A stretch of 64,000 nucleotides of DNA from positions 16,276,963 through 16,340,962 of the forward strand of contig NC_092181.1 of assembly GCF_043641665.1 (NCBI RefSeq). Reading direction: 5' to 3'. Positions 1 to 12,557 of this stretch are shown here, piece after piece. The notes below the pieces were generated by a model. The model was not told where the DNA came from and searched no databases. It was given only the letters and a program-made list of their open reading frames with translations. The stretch's first letter is position 1; each line of letters opens with the position of its first letter. The DNA comes from Enoplosus armatus. Taxonomy: Eukaryota > Chordata > Actinopteri > Centrarchiformes > Enoplosidae. The position numbers and the translations under genes are program-made.

Positions 1-3000
1 TTTCTTTTTCAAACAGCAGGCCTTTACCTGTCAGGGAGCCTCCCTCTGTCTCGCTTCCCTGCGCTCTAGCAGGTGAACAGGGTCAGCTCTCTCTTTTTCT
101 CCGCTCTAATTAATTTCTCCTCCTTGTCCTTCATTGCTGGCCCTTTCTGACCCTCTGCACCGTCCCTGCAGACTCTTCATTACTCATTGTATCACTGCTC
201 CCGTTCTACCTTTCACTCCTATAAAGGTCCATGTTACAATAAGTGAAAATTCAACAGTGGCTCTGTCTATTTAGAAATACGCGCAGTACTTAATATGACA
301 TCTTGTTATGATGAAAAAATACATACTGAAAGCCTAGCAAAGATAAAGCCAAATAGAGAGGTACTTTTATTTCTGTTCAGGATGGTTCCCCTCTAGCACT
401 GCAGACCATGGAGACTGAATAATGAGAACATTGCATTATGGGGGCCAGGCCCTCTAGACCAGTCAAGACAACAAAAGTGCTTGCGGCCTGATTCCTTAAT
501 GGAATCAACAGAGGCAAGCAAATGCACACACACACACACGCACACACAGAAACACACTGAAACACTCACATATGCACGTCTACATACACAGTTTTATAAA
601 AAAAACTTATCATCACAACACTGTAGAGCCAAAATCTGTCAGCGCTATAAAACATCAAATAACAGGATGAATGCACTTCACTGCACATGCAACCAGCCAC
701 CCACTTTCCAAAAGCCACAGAAAAACCCAAAATTCAACAATAGGTCTAATGGCCTCCTGAGTGTACGCTAAAAATAGCAACTTTTCAATTCATCTCTCCA
801 TCTCTTCCCACCTCTGTTCCTCTCTCTCCCTTAAAGTTGTAACAGTCTTCTTTTCCTCATGTGCCCAAATACACACAAACACAACCGTGTGTGTGTATTC
901 AGCCCTGCTGGCTAACATCCTAATTTGCCAGTATGCATACTTTTTTTGCGTGGTTTTATCTGCATGTCTGCAGAAATAAGCCCTTGTGAATATGTTGCTT
1001 CTGACAACCACTTTTCTCACCTTTACTTCAGATTTTTACAGATCATCCCTACCAAGTGTGTCCTAATGGCTTCTTTACCTTTCCTGACCCCTTGCTGCCT
1101 TCCCTTAACTTCCAACAGGAGAAATATGTGCATGTTTTCACTGTACTGGCTCTGCTTGTCTTGCTCAAGCTTGTCGCATGCATGCACGCACAAACACACA
1201 CAAACACACACTGAGGTGCTTTGAAGTGGAAAAGGCCTCAAGCTCTGTACCTTCTCTACATCTTTCACCCTCCACAACACAAACAGCACAGGATGGACAT
1301 GCACAGTGAAACACACACAACGAGGGAGATGAGAGGTGAAGAGAGGAGAGGATGAAAAGGTGTAATCTGCTCTAATGAGGCTGGTCTAAACAAGGTGTTA
1401 ATTTCCTCCTATGCCGTACGATTAAGCGCCATGCTCTTCATCGCGCATCATTCACTGTGTTTTTCCATTCACTGTTAAACCTATCTTCCTCCTCAGCTTG
1501 TCTCTTCACTCTGTGGCAGTGCTGAAAGCTAGCCAAGGCCCAGTAAGCAGAGCAGAATGTCTAAAAACACTGAGATGGCACCAGTGCAGCAAAGAGAGCC
1601 TCAGGCCTCTCCAGCCGTCCTAACAGGACGTACAGTAAATCAGTGGCCAAGGTCCGATCTAGTGCACTTAGCAGGAGACCCAATTATGGCTCTTGCTGAA
1701 AGATGAAAGCAGTACAGTACATGTCTAAAATGTAAAAATTTAAATCACAGTCAAGTTTGGCATAGAATACCAGTACGTAAGATAAAAAAAAGTAGGTGTG
1801 TCAGATGTATTGCCGCAGTCCTAGGAGAAAGAACAAAATTAAGTTTGTGTGTAAAGTTCCTTAGTTCTTAGTTATCAACTACTTAGTTTCAAACTAATGA
1901 TTTACTAGATTGTGTTGAATCTGTTGCAAGGAAACAAACCAATCAAAGGCAATGTAAACAGGAAGTTAACTGTAGCGTCTCAAGCTGTAACATAACTTCC
2001 AAAGCTTTAGGAGGCTAAATGCTAAACTTAAGTAACAATCCTTCATCCTTAATAAAATGTATGTATGACTGTGTTTTATTTATATATAGATACATGAAGA
2101 AATGTGTTCAGGGTTAGTAGTATTAATACACTTCACAGTGACAAGGAAATATGTGATTAAGCTAACCTAGCTGACTGACATTATTTGTTGATTCCAGTTC
2201 AATCAAGTGTTGTGTGTAGATGTATTAATCATATTCAATTACTTCTAACTCTTCACTCTAAAGAGGTCATATAGAAAGCTGATGTTAGCTTTCTCAGTTG
2301 GTTTAGTTAACAACGCAGCAGTTAGACTGAACCTGGCAGCTAGCGGGGTAAGCATTAGTGAAAAATTAATTTCAACGTAAGAGCTAGTTTGTGTGGTGCA
2401 ATCTGTTTTAATAAATAAGTCCCCATTTTGTAAACTCTTGTGTTAAAACTAGGCTAAGTTTGAACCAACAAAGAGCGGGTGCAACCAGATCCAGTTCACT
2501 AACAAGCTCATTTTCGGAGGGGGGATTCAAGCGGGCTGATCTTTTCACTCCCTGAAAAAAATGTATTTATGTATCTCAGAAGTGCAATTTATATGATCTG
2601 CGTGTTGACAAACAGTTGCAGCTTTCCTGTGCAAACTGGCCCCTCAAGCTGTTTAACCTCTATACAGTTTATGCAGTGCATGACAATGCTGCGACAGTAG
2701 TGGGATGCATGTGTTCCATTATGTGCAGCGTGACTGTATCAATCAGACTGGCATCACTTCTAACTAACAGTACATCTAGATAATGAATAGAATAATACAG
2801 AAATGGACTGATTCATAAATCAGACTGCTGAAGCATTGTCCGCTGTCTATTCATCCTTACTCCAGCCACTTTTTAAAAGTGCTCTAACCTACGCGCACAT
2901 GGCTTTTCTTCATTCCTGCTTTTTTCTGAAAATATTGTGGTCTAATTTTACTCTAATTGTACAAAGCCACTTGTTAAAACCCACATGCCAATTTGGCAAT

Positions 3001-3858
3001 CTGGGACACTGCACTAAAACAGGAAATGAAAAGCACGCACATGTCCACAGAGCACATGCATGTAATGCTTTTGTGCTCCACCTCCATCTCTAATGCCTCA
3101 GCTTCAAGGTTAAAACACAGTCGTGAATGCACACAAGAGCGTTCAGTTCACTCCACTCTCTTTCATCTTTTGTTTCCACTCTCATTACCCTGTCCTTCCC
3201 CCTCAGGTATCTATCTATCTATCTATCTATCTACCTATCATTTTGTTATGAATAGGTTGAGTGTTGGGAGTATTTATAGGCTACTCTGTTTGTATTAACA
3301 CAGTCACCAAGCTTTCTCAACTCTCTCTCACACACACAAAAACACAATCTCACTCTGTACATCTCAGAGTTCATCTAAAACAGCACAGCACACGACCAAA
3401 CACATTTCCTCTCTGGCATTCTGTCCCGACACCCTATTTGCATAATCCAAATCCTGCTCAGTAGTTGGACCTGAGGTGTACGGTATCACATGGGTCCACC
3501 TGAGCCGATGGGTTCACACACTTAAGTTTGACAGGCAGGGAAAGTAAGGGATAGAAAAAGCCTTTTTACGTGTTACATATAAAACTTGAAAACGTATAAA
3601 AAAAGACAACACTTGCCCTCATCTTGGAAAATTAAAGAGAACGTTGCCCCTGCTTCTCTCTCTCTCTCTCTGACATCAAATGTATCAAGAGCTCTACTGT
3701 GATTCAGAGAAAAATCCTGCTGCATGTGTGCAGTGTGGTGGTAAAACCACTCATTGAAGCTGGTGTGGGTGAAAAGTGTATTTTCTCTGGTGCATTATGT
3801 TAGCCCTGTTGTTTTTGCAGCACAGCTCCTGAACAAAAAGCCTGTTTCTCATTATTGA

Positions 3859-3934
3859 TGTGTGTGTGTGTGTGTGTGTGTGCATACATGCTTATTCTCG
3901 TGCATCTGTTTGTGTGTGTGTGTGTGTGTGTGTG
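3859..3934. repeat. Paired TG dinucleotide microsatellites
   Basis: Two TG runs of about 12 units (3859-3882 and 3911-3934) are separated by about 28 bases. A separate TATC tetranucleotide run lies at 3208-3231. Confidence 0.85.
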
Positions 3935-5189
3935 TAAGTGAGTGCAAGTGAAAGCGTGTACAAATCACTTCTGCTTGTGTGGACCCATTAACGGCAATCT
4001 GTGGTTAGAGGCAAGATATCCTTCTAACAAAAATACTCCTCCTGAAACCTACATTGCACTTTTATACTGAAAGAGACGTTTTACATTGAATTGAGCTCCT
4101 TTCTGTAATTTCAGACATTCATTCCCAAACAATAGGAGTGATTTCCTCTGTCTTCTATCTGTAATCTAAAAACATCTTCGTGTACAAAGCCTAAATGTGT
4201 GTAAGGGTCACACTACTGTAAAAACAAGCATTTCTCTTCACATATACTGAAAGGTTGATCTCTAATGAATTTAAGGATGTGACAGTGGAAAGCATCAATA
4301 CAGTAATTCTTTGTAGCAACCTGGCCAGGGGCAGATCTAGGGTCAGTGGAGCGCTGAATGAGTCTGGGCTACACATCCATTGATAACTATTGCAGTATAA
4401 AAATAACTGTCTGTATATGATATGATTAATAGGATCATTTCAAAGACACAGCTAAGTGCCAAGAAAACAGCTCTTGCCTCCTTCAACATATATGAAACGA
4501 ATCAAAACAAATCTATATTTCAAACAATGTATAAGAAACTCGCCTGTAGCCTAATCTGACTGATGTGACATTTTATTTTGCATAAAAAAAAAAAAGCTAC
4601 ACCATTAGCAAAAAGCCACCAGACATTAGAAAAAGAAAAATGTGCATCTGCCAGATGTTATGGGAAACAAAACAAAATGCTCCATCCAGTTTTGAGCAAA
4701 TATTCCAGCCACTCTGTATGTTGAAATACGAGCTAATAAACGGTCGGTTATTGGTCATGTTAAGCAGGCTTGTTAGGGCACACCTGCGGGGCGGTGTCAT
4801 CCGGTTACAAGCTGCCACTGGAGACTGATGGACAGGTGCTGAGCAAAAAGACTACACGGGGGAGGAGGGGAGGGGCTCTGGTGCCCGTCGTTCCGTCAGG
4901 GCCTCGGTCCGTCATTCTATTTAAAACACATTGGTTCCTACCCAGCTTTGATAGAGGGTTTAGTATAAAAAAAAACCAAAAAAAAAAAACGCCACGCGTG
5001 ATAATAAACAGTTAAGATTCAGGGCTTTGCTGGAAACATTCAGGGCTTAAGCCTCGTGAGCCAGCTGGGCTACACGATCGGAGGTCTGTGTGGTGGCCTA
5101 TGTGCCACGGCAATCAGCGGCAGCGTTACTTTCCTTATGTAAACATGTCAGCGTAATGCTGGCTGACAGCACCTTGTGGAAGTGAACCA

Positions 5190-5226
5190 CCAGCAGCAGC
5201 CAGCAGCCAGCAGCAGCAGCAGCCAG
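5190..5226. repeat. Imperfect CAG trinucleotide tract
   Basis: CAGCAGCAGC blocks are interrupted by CCAGCAGCC. The tract lies in the first coding intron of spock3. It is short and interrupted, so it is probably stable. Confidence 0.8.
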
Positions 5227-5902
5227 GTCAGTTCAAACACAATCACCGCTTCACCGCTGGAGAGAGGAGACCCTTTAACATGCCCATACGGACTCAGTGC
5301 GAGTAGACAGCGGACTTGCTCTGGGCTGCCTGGCGTGTCATCGTGTTGATATGCTGCTATGTTTCCCAATTGAGACTATTTGTTGTGATGTCAGTATTGT
5401 ATCTAGCGACACACGCAAATACACACAGACACGAGTTTAATGGCTCAAACATAATAGGCTTACTCTGGTGTTTATTCCTCTAAACAAGCAGAGCACATAC
5501 AGGCCTCATGCTGCTGACCCCCCCCCAAATACCTGCCCATAATTAGGCCCCTTACAGAGGGACACAGAGGGACTCAGCGAGGCGATGTGCATTTGTGTTT
5601 CGCAGAGGCCTCGTCTATCTCTGCTAAGCAGGGGCTCTGCTATCGCGAAGACACACTCACGGGCAAGCATCATCCCGGCATCGTTAGTGTATTTACTGTC
5701 TCAGTGGAGCGGGTGGTGAACGTGTGACAAACACCACAACGGGCCCCGTGACGCGTCGCTTGGACACAACGAGAAAACGAGGAGCGCATGATCGCAGACC
5801 AATGAGGGTGGCTGTGTGGAGAGAAGGGGGGGGGGGTGGGGTGCTAATGAGATAATGAGGAGGGAAAGGGCGTTCATAACACAAGCCGTAAATGTAACTT
5901 AC

Positions 5903-6025
5903 ATCTCTGAATTTATCCCATCTCCCCGCGAGCCACTTATCATCCAAAAAATTGCCGCTGTCGGAGCGAGCGGAGACTTGTCCGAAGGCGACGGCGCACA
6001 CACACAGCAAGGCGACGCTCAGCAT
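5903..6025 (-). CDS. spock3: Testican-3 (SPOCK3-like), first coding exon only
   Basis: Testicans are secreted heparan/chondroitin sulfate proteoglycans of the SPARC family, found mainly in the neural extracellular matrix. The exon encodes 41 residues: a hydrophobic signal peptide (MLSVALLCVCAVAF, cut near residue 19) and then mature sequence containing RSDSGNFLDDKWL and RWDKFRD. SDxGNFLDDK and W-x-KFRD match my memory of the N-terminus of vertebrate SPOCK3 better than SPOCK1 or SPOCK2. The exon ends after GAT and is followed on the minus strand by GTAAGT (5897-5902), a consensus donor. I chose the ATG at 6025-6023 because it begins the signal peptide and aligns with the mammalian start; another in-frame ATG lies 12 codons upstream at 6061. 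The follistatin-like, calcium-binding and thyroglobulin domains would be encoded by exons left of the window; I found none in 1-5896. The SPOCK family call is firmer than the paralog number. Confidence 0.75.
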
Positions 6026-6171
6026 CTGCGGACACACAACAACAGCACGGAGAGAGGACATCGGATCAGAGGATCTGTAGGACACCGCAACCGCGCTGAA
6101 AACAGAGGCCGTTCGGTCTGCATCACATCAGCGATGAATGCTGATCGTCAACTCTGAATATAATGATGCGG

Positions 6172-6212
<41 letters not shown>

Positions 6213-6470
6213 TTTTTCTTCCTCCTACCTTGTCGCATCAGCTGCTCTCCAGTCTGTATGTGCTCGCTGCCGTTTTCTGTCACTAGTAATAGCAGCTCTC
6301 TCCTCCCTCTCCCTCTCTCTCTCCCTCTCTCTCTCTCTCTCTGCACCGGCTGTCTGTGCGCAGCAGAAATCGGGAACGCGCATGGCACCGTGCGCGGGCC
6401 CTGCGCTCTGTCCCTCTTTCCATCTTTTTCTCTGCCTCTCCTTAGTGCGGAGGAAACAGTCATGATGGCT
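6026..6470 (-). promoter_or_regulatory. spock3: Probable 5' UTR and promoter region of spock3
   Basis: This lies directly upstream of the spock3 start on the minus strand. It is richer in CpG than the flanks, most clearly at 6340-6410, and holds three low-complexity tracts: an 18-unit GT repeat (6174-6209), a T run (to 6217) and a CT/GA tract (about 6298-6342). Read on the minus strand, GA repeats come first and CA repeats nearer the ATG, as in many GAGA-rich vertebrate promoters. No clear TATA box is visible. The sequence just before the ATG on the minus strand ends in CCGCAG after a T/G-rich run, so it may be a splice acceptor; in that case the true transcription start lies further upstream. 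The promoter call is inference from position and composition. Confidence 0.45.
6174..6217. repeat. GT18 microsatellite followed by a T run, upstream of spock3
   Basis: Eighteen uninterrupted GT units run directly into a T run. The tract starts about 150 bases upstream of the spock3 start codon, so length changes could affect its 5' UTR or promoter. Confidence 0.9.
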
Positions 6471-7679
6471 CACTGTGGGCTGTTATTATTATCAGGCCAC
6501 CGAAAAAGTGCCTTCCACTGATTACCTCTTTTGAAAAAGATCTTGGGTAATAAAGAATAGAAGGTAGATATCTTGGAGAAAATATAAAAGGTTGTAGGAA
6601 TGTTTGACTGATGGCATGCAAAAAAAACCCAACAACAATAACATAAAACAAAAAAACAAACATACTGTAACTGTAACTCATTGACGCTGTGAATCAAAAA
6701 TCATGCCTGTGAGTTTGTGTGTGTGTGTGTTTCCTTTTTTTCTCCCATGTTTCTGCTCCGTTACAGCCGTCACATGGGAGCCGCTCTGGCTTGTTTGTAC
6801 AGTAGTGACTCATGAGAGAGTTTAACACACATTCCTGGCAGAGGTCAGCTCAGGACTGTAAATTGATGCTACAAGATGACATGGTTTCCATAAGAAATGC
6901 ACCTAAATGGCCCGCTCTGGATGATTTGCGGAGGTGGGTGGAACCCGTTCTCCGCGAGGGTAGTCCTTTCTGGGACATGCAAAGCCCCAAAACATTCCTC
7001 CTAAGAGTGGTCATGTGTGATTGAAGGTGTTTCAGGAGGGACAATTTGCAGTTGGTGCACTTGTTTTAGGCTACAGCAGGATACCAACGTACAGATGGGA
7101 GACAAATTAAAGGAAAAACCAAGTGTTGGGCCACCAGAACAGATCCAATATGTGTTGGTATATATTCTACAAGTCTCTGAACTCTACTGGAAGAATGAAC
7201 ACTGTTCCTTCAGAAGATATTCCCTTATCTGGTGTCAGAGCAATGTCTAAGATATCCTGTCAATATCTCCCATAGATGTTCGACTACACTGAAATGTGGT
7301 GACTGCAAAGGTGATAGCACATGATTCCCATTATTTTCATCCTTATCAAACCCCTCGTGCCCTGTATGGAAGCAGCTGCTTTCATTGTGATCATGCTCCA
7401 CTCATTTATTCAGGTTTATCCTTACATTTTACAGCCATTTTGTAGTTGAACCAGATAGAGATGGAGAGAGAGGAGAACAATGTGGAAATAAAAGAGCAAA
7501 AAAACCTCGCAAACATGGAGAGAGATGAGCAAGTTAGAGAGTATTAATATTATTACCACGCGCTTCACAGAGAAGCCTGATGGTCAGGCGGGTCACGGCA
7601 TTATTATGCACAGTTGCTGTAGAAGCCAACCTTGACCTCGGCTTCACATCTTCATCTTCATAAGAGGCGGTGGAAAAGA

Positions 7680-7682
<3 letters not shown>

Positions 7683-7721
<39 letters not shown>
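7683..7721. repeat. TG microsatellite, about 19 units
   Basis: Uninterrupted TG dinucleotide run in intergenic DNA. Confidence 0.9.
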
Positions 7722-7723
<2 letters not shown>

Positions 7724-8298
7724 CATGTGGAAAAGACGACAGTGTGCAGATATTTGAAAGTCAAATTAGAACTATGAAGCATGCATGACTGCATCAGAGA
7801 GACACACAGTGATGTGGCATGCGCAGCTGAGATGCTAAATGGTCAACTGCGTAAGCACACACAGGTACAGACAAGTAAAAAAAGGTGTTTAATGTGAGTT
7901 CCGTGTTCCCTCCAACAGGAAGTGTGCAGCACATAAACAGGAAACTGGTAGTAGAGAAGCCATTGTGGTTGACAGAGAAGGAGGCGCTGGTCGTCTTTGA
8001 ACGGTGCCTTGAGCTCTCAGATCAACACAAGATGATCTAATCTTGGTTATGACAAGATAGTTGTGAAGATGGTGGTGTGCAGGATTGTGGAGGACGTGGC
8101 CATTCTTTTATAGCTTACTGTTAGCTTGTGCTTTATGACATTTGTGCAGATGGAAGCGGTAAAAGAGGTGTTTTGTATGTGTGTGTATGTGTGTGTGTGT
8201 GTCTCCTCCAGCCCAGGGGGTTCATACATTATTCAGTCTCAGACATTAAAGATGTAGATGTGGTCAGAGACATATGCAGGAGAGACCCACAGAGTGCT

Positions 8299-8325
8299 CA
8301 CACACACACACACACACACACACAC
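8299..8325. repeat. CA microsatellite
   Basis: Uninterrupted CA run of about 13 units. A TG run of similar length lies at 8535-8561, so the two could pair as an inverted repeat in single strands. Confidence 0.85.
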
Positions 8326-8868
8326 GGACACAGACACAGACGTCTGTTGTTGCCTAATGAAACTTTGCATAGATTTTTCACTCCACTGTAGTTTGATTTT
8401 CCTTTTTTTTTCTCCTATAAGTAAATTCACGAACATCACACACTGTTGACTCAATCTGTACACGGGCAGAGAGAAAGAGATGAGAAAGGAAAGAGTTGAA
8501 GAAAAATAGGACAAAAACAATGTAATGTGTGAGAGTGTGTGTGTGTGTGTGTGTGTGTGTGGACAGGAGAGGCATGAAACGTGTCTCAAGGAGCTGAGAT
8601 TTCACAGCCCAGTGACTCTGTCACTGTGCACCTGCTCACTGAGACGGTGGGAGGGAGGAAATAAGAGGGAGGGGAGGTGAGGGGGAGGCTGGGGGTAAAA
8701 GGGAGTAGAAAATCCATCAGGAGAGAATTAGGGTGAGCGTACTAAAGGAATTCATTCAGCATAATTCATAAAAACTACATCGAAAAGCCCACCATGCCAT
8801 ACCTTATCATCACAGTCTGCTGTGTGAGTGCCACTCTGTACTTTACCATTAACATAGCATATTACACG

Positions 8869-9418
8869 ACATGGCCAAAAGTATATGGACACCTTAAAAT
8901 GACACCTTTATGGGCGTTTTCATATGTCACTGTTACAGCCTCCGCTCTTCTGGGAAGGTTTTCCACAAGATCTCAGACTCTGGCTGCAGAGATTTGATCC
9001 CATTCACCCACAAGAGTGTTAGTGAGGTTGGACACTGATGTTAGGCTGTAAAGCCTGGCTTGAGATTGGTATTCCAGTTCATGCCAGTGGTCTTTGTTGG
9101 CGTTGAGGTCAGGGTTCTGTGAAGGCCAGTCAAGTTCTTTCACACCACACTTGGATTTCTTTATGGAGCTTGTGCACGCATGTATTGTCATGTTGAATCA
9201 GTAAAGGACCTTCCCCAAACTGTTGACACAAAGTTGAAAGCTTGGAGGGGAACCTCTCCAGGGAGCCAGCATGTACAACACCAAACCCTGGAACTGGCTC
9301 ATCTAAATGGAATACAGCCACCATTAATTGTATTATTTACACCTGTGCTTTTCCTACTTAGACACAAAACATCCCTAAAAGTAAACATAAGTATGTGGAC
9401 AGGGGTTTCCACATACAC
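8869..9418 (-). mobile_element. Degraded, 5'-truncated Tc1-like transposon
   Basis: Minus-strand frames hold remnants of a Tc1/mariner transposase C-terminal half: LLIQHDNTCVHK (catalytic second Asp region, frame 9130-9324), then SQNPDLN and LTNTLVGEWDQI (frame 8973-9191), which correspond to the family's [15 protein letters not shown] and LTNALLEEW segments. Where NPIEHLW is expected the remnant reads NANKDHW, so the third catalytic Glu is lost. The two segments are in different frames. The left edge resembles a terminal repeat (ATGGCCAAAAGTATATGGAC from 8871) and the right edge carries GTATGTGGACAGGGG. The N-terminal DNA-binding part is missing. This is an inactive relic from a different subfamily than the copy at 14395. 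Confidence 0.75.
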
Positions 9419-12050
9419 TTAGCCTCTCTCTCTCATTCAATGCAGCTCGGCTTAAGATACTCTAATGGTATCAGTGTCACTCAAATCGTATTGTGAATGA
9501 TGAAATGACAATGTTGGAAGTAATGGAGTTTTATAATAATAAGATGCCCTCTCTCTGCCTCATTCTATTGTGATGTGAGAAGAAAGGTAATGAAAAAAAA
9601 GCTGAACTAGAGGGGGACTCAGGTGTGTCTTAATCTCTAATTGGATTTCTTGTAATCGCTGTTCTTCAGTGGAATGAAACATTTGGGTTTGGTTCGATTC
9701 ACCACAACTCCAGCAACTGTTTTATGCCAATTCAACAAAATGGAAACAATGATGTTGTGCGTGAAGGTGTTTTGTGGGTTTGTATGATTTTTGTCCAGAA
9801 CTTTGTGTGGGTGAGTGCACATGGTTATGTAGGTGTATGTGAGTGAATTTGTTTTGAACATGGCTCTGTATGTATGTATATGTGTGTGTGTGTGTGTTTG
9901 AGAGAGAGAGAGAGAGAGGGGAGATGGAGAGAGCGAGAGAGGGGGGGGTGGGGGGGGGTGTTATCTTGCAAAGCAGACGTTTTGAGCATAACTGTGACTA
10001 TAAGGTCAGTGTGAGTCCTGTGTTTTAGCCCCAGGATGAAAAGCTAATAGCAGTAATGACAGAGAGGGAAACTGCAAACAGGAGATAAGGCAGACAGAAA
10101 CAAAATGGCCATAGCTGAGAGGGCTGATTACAGAGCCAGTGAGCGAGCATAAGAGAGGAAAAGAAGCTTGTGAGAGAGAGAGAGAGAGAGAGAGACAGAG
10201 ACAGACAGACAGACAGACTGGGGTGGGAGAAAGAACAGGATAAGCGATATAGAAAATGGATGGATGGACGGATGTTCTGACCTCTGGACTCCTTTTGAGT
10301 TACATTCAAATGATTCCCAGTGAATTTCAAGAAGCTGACCCCGACTTTTCTGCGACCCAAAAAGCACAAAATTATGCATCTGTCCACTTTTATGTTTATG
10401 ATGCTGTGCAAATCAATTTTCCAAGGAGGGAGAAATATAGCTTGGCATGCTATCATAAAACAAGCATACATCTGTAGTTTTCCCATTTCAGTTATAATTC
10501 ACATGTTGTTTCCTCTGTTTTCCCACGATCAGAAGCTGCATCTACAGTCCCAGGTTTCCAGTCAGGGGACCGAACAGGAGGTCTTTGATCTGTAACTAGG
10601 AGTCACATGAAACATGTTAAAGATGGTGCATATACAAAGAGCCTTTGTGTGTGTTTCAGGGAATTAACATAAATACAAATAAGAAAAGACTAATTTGAAG
10701 GAGTAGTGATGAGGAGATTTTTTTATTATCATGGAGCCACTGGAACATTATGAATCAACTAATGGGAACATACTGCACATTTTTGGGTTATGGTGTTTGC
10801 TCTCCCCCTTGTGGTGATACACACTACACTAACCAGAAAAGAGTTGCGACTATGAAGCACACATCTATTATTCAACTGAAACTGGACTCGTGAAGAGCAT
10901 TGGGGCTCCAAATCAAGTCTATGTAAACAAAATTAAAACTTCGATTTTCAAAGGTATAATATGCACATTTTTCATCAGATCAATACAAATCCCTCTTGCT
11001 TTCAAATCAGAGTGAACGAAAAATGACCACACACCAGGAATACACAGTATTCCTATTCATTAAATCACATACTCTCTTTGCATGATTGCAGGGACCTTGT
11101 GCCACATAGCAACAACAAATAAATATGTCTAGCAGAATAGCCAGTCTGGTTTCTGAATGGCTCAATCCACTGAGTTGTGGACTCCGTGTTGTCTCTAAAG
11201 CATGTACCCTCTAATTACATCTCTATTTACTGATTGATAGAAAGACGAACAGTCCTTAAGTCATTTTACTAGATTACCATATGTCTGCTGTAATGTCAAC
11301 ATACTCACAAATGTTGTTGCCAGAACTGTTTTCTTACAGATGTCACATCTTACTAACATAGGTTTCTCAGGGCTGTTGCATTCTTCATACTGGTTTTTAA
11401 TTTTTTTTTATTTTAATTATTGAATTCTGTGTCTGAACACTTTTGTAAAAAACAAACAATTTCATTTTCCATTTCCTCACTTATAGGCTAGTGATCAGCT
11501 ATTTTGAAATGCGCAATGTCTCACATTTGCTCCACGTTACTGCTTACTATAATGAGCTTATTTTGCTGTATTCTTCAGCTATGCAAACTCTTATGACTGG
11601 TGTTCACACCTGAGGGGACGACTGTAAAATCAACATATCGCTGTTTACCGGTACACTTATTTTCACAAAGTGTACCAGAAATAATTCACCTATAACTTGT
11701 TTAACCTATAACTATTCTATTACACTACATTCATAGTAGTTTCAGTCATCTTTTAACATCTTGGGACAATGTTAGAAATACACTTTACAATCCTTGGACT
11801 CAATGTGTCTTTTAGAGACTTAAGTATATACACCACATCTAAAATGCCGTATAAAGACAGAGCTCTGTAATTCCATTGAATCCCTACTGAAATGAACTCA
11901 GTGAAGAATTGTGATGTGAGTCTAGACAAGTGATTGTCTGACAAGACCCACACTGCAACTCCAACCCGATCCTGCATGTTTACACACCACATCCAAGGGA
12001 TCTTTATGAAGGATTTAGTCCAGCCCTTTTTTCCCAATTGTAGTTATTCT
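9419..12050. other. Intergenic region, no gene seen
   Basis: It contains a short TG run and GA run near 9882-9918, G homopolymer tracts near 9941-9959, and a GA run at 10171-10194 followed by CAGA-type repeats. No frame resembles a known protein. Confidence 0.45.
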
Positions 12051-12540
12051 CTTTCTGGATTACTGTACCACCCTCTTTACTTCATCGAGAAGGCTGCAAG
12101 CCCCTCTTGTTAAACCTGCCCAAATTCTCCCATGTCAACATCTTCTACTCTACAAGAGTGGTCAGCTGTGCATGCTACCCTAGAGCACAAGGTTGTGAGA
12201 GGATCTGGCCCTGCAGACCTCCAGGTTGATCTCCAGCAGCTACACGAAAGCCTGTTTATTCATGTTCTGCCACGACCAGATGGCCTGTCCTTGCCCTGTG
12301 CTAGCAGTCATCACTTCACACAGTCGTGACTACTGACTCCTGGCTTCCCAACTGAGAAACGACCTTCCTAGTCTAGGCAGAAGAGAAAAATCACTCCTTG
12401 TCCTCTGTCAGAGAAAACTCGTCTTCCACATGTTATCACGAATATGTCTTCTCACTGAATGTTTTCGCCGCTCTGCTCTCACTAAAAATCTCCTTTCCCC
12501 CTTAGCTTTTCATATATTTCTTTTCAAGGTACTCACTCTG
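12051..12540 (+). repeat. Probable remnant of a non-LTR retrotransposon 3' coding end
   Basis: A plus-strand frame opening at about 12337 reads LLASQLRNDLPSLGRREKSL and continues with VLCQRKLVFHMLSR. It resembles the C-terminal tail often seen in fish L2/Rex-type reverse transcriptase ORFs (W/QLRNDLPxxxR...SLxxFRxxLKTxLF). Further upstream, LLLNLPKFSHV in another frame resembles the conserved LPKF-HV segment of the same proteins. The remnant is interrupted by stops and frame changes. The family is assigned from motif memory only; another repeat class is possible. Confidence 0.4.
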
Positions 12541-12557
12541 TATACATACTGTATGCC

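Larger units (their letters stand above)
1..5902 (-). other. spock3: spock3 first coding intron (partial)
   Basis: The intron begins at the donor at 5897-5902 (minus strand) and continues beyond the left edge. It holds microsatellites (short CA near 520-550, TATC at 3208-3231, TG at 3859-3882 and 3911-3934) and a CAG-type imperfect tract at 5190-5226. I found no exon with testican domains. Two stretches look less repetitive and could be regulatory: 1366-1470, with homeodomain-like TAAT words, and 4750-4920, which is GC-rich. Confidence 0.6.
6471..8862. other. Intergenic region with microsatellites, no gene seen
   Basis: Between the spock3 5' region and the first Tc1 remnant I see no coding exon. 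It contains TG/CA runs at 7683-7721, about 8177-8202, 8299-8325 and 8535-8561, and a G-rich stretch at 8641-8700. Open frames here are microsatellite-driven or lack any family resemblance. Confidence 0.5.

Noticed and set aside
5148..5369. Possible second spock3 exon on the minus strand
   Set aside because: No testican motif, and the hydrophobic run comes from the CAG tract.
6138..6521. Long plus-strand frames over the spock3 5' region
   Set aside because: They are translations of GT and CT microsatellites and lie antisense to the supported spock3 exon.
10025..10486. 153-codon minus-strand frame
   Set aside because: It spans a GA microsatellite and has no recognisable domain or splice context.
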